From NCBI GenBank assembly GCA_028292785.1, contig JAQGLQ010000582.1, positions 1-8,488 on the forward strand: 8,488 nt of DNA. Direction: 5' to 3'. Below are positions 6,791-8,488 of this stretch, one piece after another. The notes under the pieces are model-generated. The model worked only from the letters and a program-made list of their open reading frames with translations. It was not told the DNA's origin and made no database searches. A program made the position numbers and the translations under genes. How positions within the stretch are numbered: position 1 is the stretch's first letter; every line of letters starts with the position of its first letter. The DNA comes from Noviherbaspirillum sp. Its GTDB lineage: Bacteria; Pseudomonadota; Gammaproteobacteria; Burkholderiales; Burkholderiaceae.

Positions 6791-7825
6791 TCAATGCCTT
6801 TGGTGTTGTTCCCGGTAGACCAGCACTGTGACGTCGTCGCGTCGCCGCGAAAAGTCACGATACAAGACCGCAGCAATCAACGCCGGGTAAAGCAGTTCAA
6901 GACCGGGGTACTGGTCGAGATTCCACTTCGTCCCCAACCCGTCGGAATGCATGACCAGAATCGCTTGGGGTGACCAGCGGTTCTCGAACTCCCGCGCCTT
7001 GCGCATATTGCTTCCGACAATGCCGTTGTACGAAATCAGATGGCTTGACGCTCCCTGATCGATAATACATCCGGCAATATTACCGACACCGGCGAAAGTC
7101 AGGTTTCCCGACGCGCAATCCAGCCGCGCAACTGCCGCAGCGGCGCCGCGCGTGCCTTGCAATGCCTGATGCGCTCCTTCAAGGACGGTACCCGCCGCAA
7201 CGGACTTCTGCCGGGTGACTACCCTGGTGGCCGCTTCGGAAGCCACCGCTGCCAGCGGGCCGTGGCCCAAACCGTCGGCTACGAGTACCGTGACGACATC
7301 GCCGTCCACTTTGACTGTCCATGCATCGCCGCACACCGTCTCGCTGGGAATGGGAAGACATACGACGCCGAGGTCGCACCACGTGGCGCACGCGGCATCC
7401 GGCTCACCCCAGAACGTCATGCAGATCGCCATGCCCCGACCCGGCGCGGTATAAATATCAACCTGGTGGGCGAGGCGATGAATCGTCCCGAGCCCGATGC
7501 CATAGGTTCCTGCTTCCGAGCTGCCATCCTGCATGGCCAGCGGAAGGTAGGCGATTCCCGGCCCGCTATCGATCGCGAGGATTTCGATTCCGAGCGCGCC
7601 ATCGTGGCGAATCGCGCTGCGCAACAGGATTTCACCGCGCACGGCATACTTCGCGATATTCGTTGCCGCTTCCGTTACGACAAGCGCAACCTGGCCAGCG
7701 ATCGTTTCACTGAAACCGAGGTTTTTAGCGAGATCACATGCGGCCCGGCGCGCGCTGGCGATTTCACTCGGTTCCCCGATATGGTGAACGGTTTGCCGAC
7801 TTTGCGAGCTTAGTATGGTTTCCAC
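6791..7825 (-). CDS. RsbT/RsbW-like ATPase fused to RsbX/SpoIIE-type PP2C phosphatase
   Basis: This 344-residue soluble protein joins two signalling domains. Residues about 12-140 are a GHKL ATPase of the anti-sigma/RsbT class with N-box TEAATN (51-56), G1 DSGPGI (86-91) and G2 YGIGLG (108-113). Residues about 150-340 are a PP2C phosphatase of the RsbX/SpoIIE class with the metal-binding motifs GDA (Asp167), DGLGHG (Asp184), SDGLG (Asp295) and RRDDVTV (Asp330/331), so it should be active. In Bacillus, RsbX removes phosphate from the stressosome proteins RsbS and RsbR, while RsbU acts on the anti-anti-sigma factor RsbV. The position next to rsbS-rsbT favours an RsbX-like resetting role, but this is inferred. 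The start is GTG at 7825, overlapping the RsbT gene by 16 bases. The ribosome-binding site is weak, so translation is probably coupled. The stop overlaps the alternative TTG of the next gene. Confidence 0.88.
   Translation of the reverse strand: METILSSQSRQTVHHIGEPSEIASARRAACDLAKNLGFSETIAGQVALVVTEAATNIAKYAVRGEILLRSAIRHDGALGIEILAIDSGPGIAYLPLAMQDGSSEAGTYGIGLGTIHRLAHQVDIYTAPGRGMAICMTFWGEPDAACATWCDLGVVCLPIPSETVCGDAWTVKVDGDVVTVLVADGLGHGPLAAVASEAATRVVTRQKSVAAGTVLEGAHQALQGTRGAAAAVARLDCASGNLTFAGVGNIAGCIIDQGASSHLISYNGIVGSNMRKAREFENRWSPQAILVMHSDGLGTKWNLDQYPGLELLYPALIAAVLYRDFSRRRDDVTVLVYREQHQRH
6797..6801 (-). promoter_or_regulatory. Ribosome binding site of the hybrid kinase
   Basis: On the minus strand AAAGG (6801 down to 6797) lies inside the end of the phosphatase gene, 8 bases before the ATG at 6788. 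It is too close to the alternative TTG at 6794, so it decides the start. Confidence 0.65.
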
Positions 7826-8280
7826 TTGATGATCTTTACGGTCGTGCCTTGTCCAGGCATTGTTTGCAGTTCAAATTCGTCGGCAAGACGCTTGGCGCCG
7901 CTGAGCCCCAGGCCCATGCCGCCCCCCGTCGTGTAACCGTCGGTGAGCGCAAGCTCGACATCAAGGATGCCGGGCCCTTTATCGATAAAGGTCATGGCAA
8001 TGCCGCGTCGTGTTCCACTGCTTACCTGCACGACATGGCATTCTCCGCCACCGCCATAGCGCAGCGTATTGCGCGCGAGCTCGCTGGCCGCCGTCACCAT
8101 TTTGGTCTGGTCGACCAGGCTCAAGCCGAGCGATATCAGTTGCTCGCGCACCGCCTTTCGCAGTCGAACGACGTCTTCATCCGAGCGCACCGGAAGAATA
8201 TCCCCATCGGCCGCTGGTTTCGACTCCACGGTGGTGCCCGCGTATCGCGGGTCGCCGCGCCTGGTAATATCCGGGATCAT
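7810..8280 (-). CDS. rsbT: RsbT-type serine/threonine kinase (stressosome switch kinase)
   Basis: RsbT is a small GHKL-fold serine/threonine kinase that is held on the stressosome, phosphorylates RsbS and RsbR on stress, and leaves to activate a downstream partner. The 156-residue product has the N-box ASELARN (65-71), G1 DKGPGI (100-105), glycine-rich G2 GGGMGLGL (119-126), and GQGTT (143-147) followed by an IIKW ending. Bacillus RsbT, as I recall it, has the same SELARN, GPGI and terminal IKW signatures. About 27 residues precede the core ([11 protein letters not shown]), longer than in Bacillus RsbT. The ATG at 8280 overlaps the rsbS stop by ATGA, which supports this start although no strong ribosome-binding site is present. 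It is followed by the PP2C fusion with a 16-base overlap. Confidence in the family is high; the in vivo target is inferred from the adjacent RsbS. Confidence 0.9.
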   Translation of the reverse strand: MIPDITRRGDPRYAGTTVESKPAADGDILPVRSDEDVVRLRKAVREQLISLGLSLVDQTKMVTAASELARNTLRYGGGGECHVVQVSSGTRRGIAMTFIDKGPGILDVELALTDGYTTGGGMGLGLSGAKRLADEFELQTMPGQGTTVKIIKWKPY

Positions 8281-8488
8281 CTGCCGAACGGCCTATGTTC
8301 AAGCAGTTTCATTCCCTGCTCTACGTTTAACGCGGTGGCTACGCCATTGAGCGTCAGGCCTAATTCCACCAGCGTGATTGCAACGGCAGGCTGCATGCCA
8401 ACCAGCACTGTCTTCGCATCGAGGATTTTTGCCATCGCAGCGGTATTGCTGATCATGCGTCCGATGAAGGAATCGACAATATCCAGCG
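8277..8488 (-). CDS. rsbS: RsbS-type STAS-domain stressosome protein (3' part only)
   Basis: The last 69 codons are visible; the 5' end lies beyond the window. The reading frame begins with [11 protein letters not shown] and ends ...LLEHRPFGR, with TGA overlapping the rsbT ATG. RsbS is a single STAS-domain protein that forms the stressosome core with RsbR and holds RsbT until phosphorylated. Known features match: DSFI carries the Ser (codon 8471-8469) equivalent to Ser59 of Bacillus RsbS, and the later [14 protein letters not shown] and TALNVEQG segments are RsbS hallmarks. The sequence ends shortly after the STAS fold, so no C-terminal fusion is present. The gene is too short and truncated here to say whether an RsbR gene precedes it, but that is the usual order. 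It could be an RsbR C-terminal STAS domain, yet RsbR normally shows Thr in its phosphosites, so RsbS fits better. Confidence 0.87.
   Translation of the reverse strand, partial: LDIVDSFIGRMISNTAAMAKILDAKTVLVGMQPAVAITLVELGLTLNGVATALNVEQGMKLLEHRPFGR

Noticed and set aside
6789..6794. TTG start for the hybrid kinase overlapping the phosphatase stop (TTGA)
   Set aside because: The ribosome-binding site AAAGG is only 2 bases from this TTG but 8 bases from the ATG at 6788, so the ATG is better.
7157..7813. Plus-strand open frame (218 codons) opposite the phosphatase
   Set aside because: It is an antisense shadow with no recognisable domain. PP2C and GHKL motifs on the minus strand explain the region.
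1..8488. CRISPR array, insertion sequence, integrase or attachment site
   Set aside because: No regularly spaced repeats, transposase or recombinase motifs, or tRNA-end duplication were seen. The tRNA-Gln 3' end is not repeated in the window as far as I could read.

Overview
The window comes from a betaproteobacterium, most likely Burkholderiales and probably Oxalobacteraceae-like (Herbaspirillum/Massilia type). The reasons are the gene order TPR lipoprotein - lolB - ispE - tRNA-Gln - prs - rplY, the protein wording of Prs and the CTC-type L25, and the GC-rich coding sequence. Genus-level placement is a guess.

Left part (about 60-5310, all + strand) is a housekeeping block. A TPR outer-membrane lipoprotein (syntenic with Pseudomonas LbcA), LolB and IspE are joined by 4-base ATGA stop/start overlaps and look like one transcript. 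A complete tRNA-Gln(UUG) follows. A long hairpin with a T-rich tail (3555-3601) then sits only 29 bases before prs. prs (PRPP synthetase) and rplY (ribosomal protein L25/CTC) follow, separated by a 108-base spacer that holds several competing GC hairpins. A strong intrinsic terminator (5339-5364) closes the block. The pth gene that usually follows rplY in this neighbourhood is absent.

Right part (5454-8488, all - strand, convergent to rplY) is a regulatory operon related to the Bacillus stressosome. In transcription order it has: the 3' part of an RsbS-type STAS protein that keeps the phosphorylatable Ser in a DSFI motif (cut by the window edge); an RsbT-type serine kinase; a fusion of an RsbT/RsbW-like ATPase domain with an RsbX/SpoIIE-type PP2C phosphatase; and a soluble hybrid that joins another RsbT-like ATPase domain, by a coiled coil, to a complete HisKA-HATPase histidine kinase core. 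The genes overlap or nearly touch, so they are almost certainly co-translated. Three divergent copies of the RsbT-type ATPase fold therefore occur in one operon.

The working model is inference from family knowledge. RsbS, and an RsbR-like scaffold probably encoded just outside the window, would hold RsbT. A signal would make RsbT phosphorylate the scaffold and leave it. The PP2C protein would reset the scaffold or act on a downstream antagonist. The double-ATPase kinase would pass the signal to an unidentified output. No sigma factor, anti-sigma antagonist or response regulator is visible in the window, so the output is unknown. This operon is the part most worth following up.
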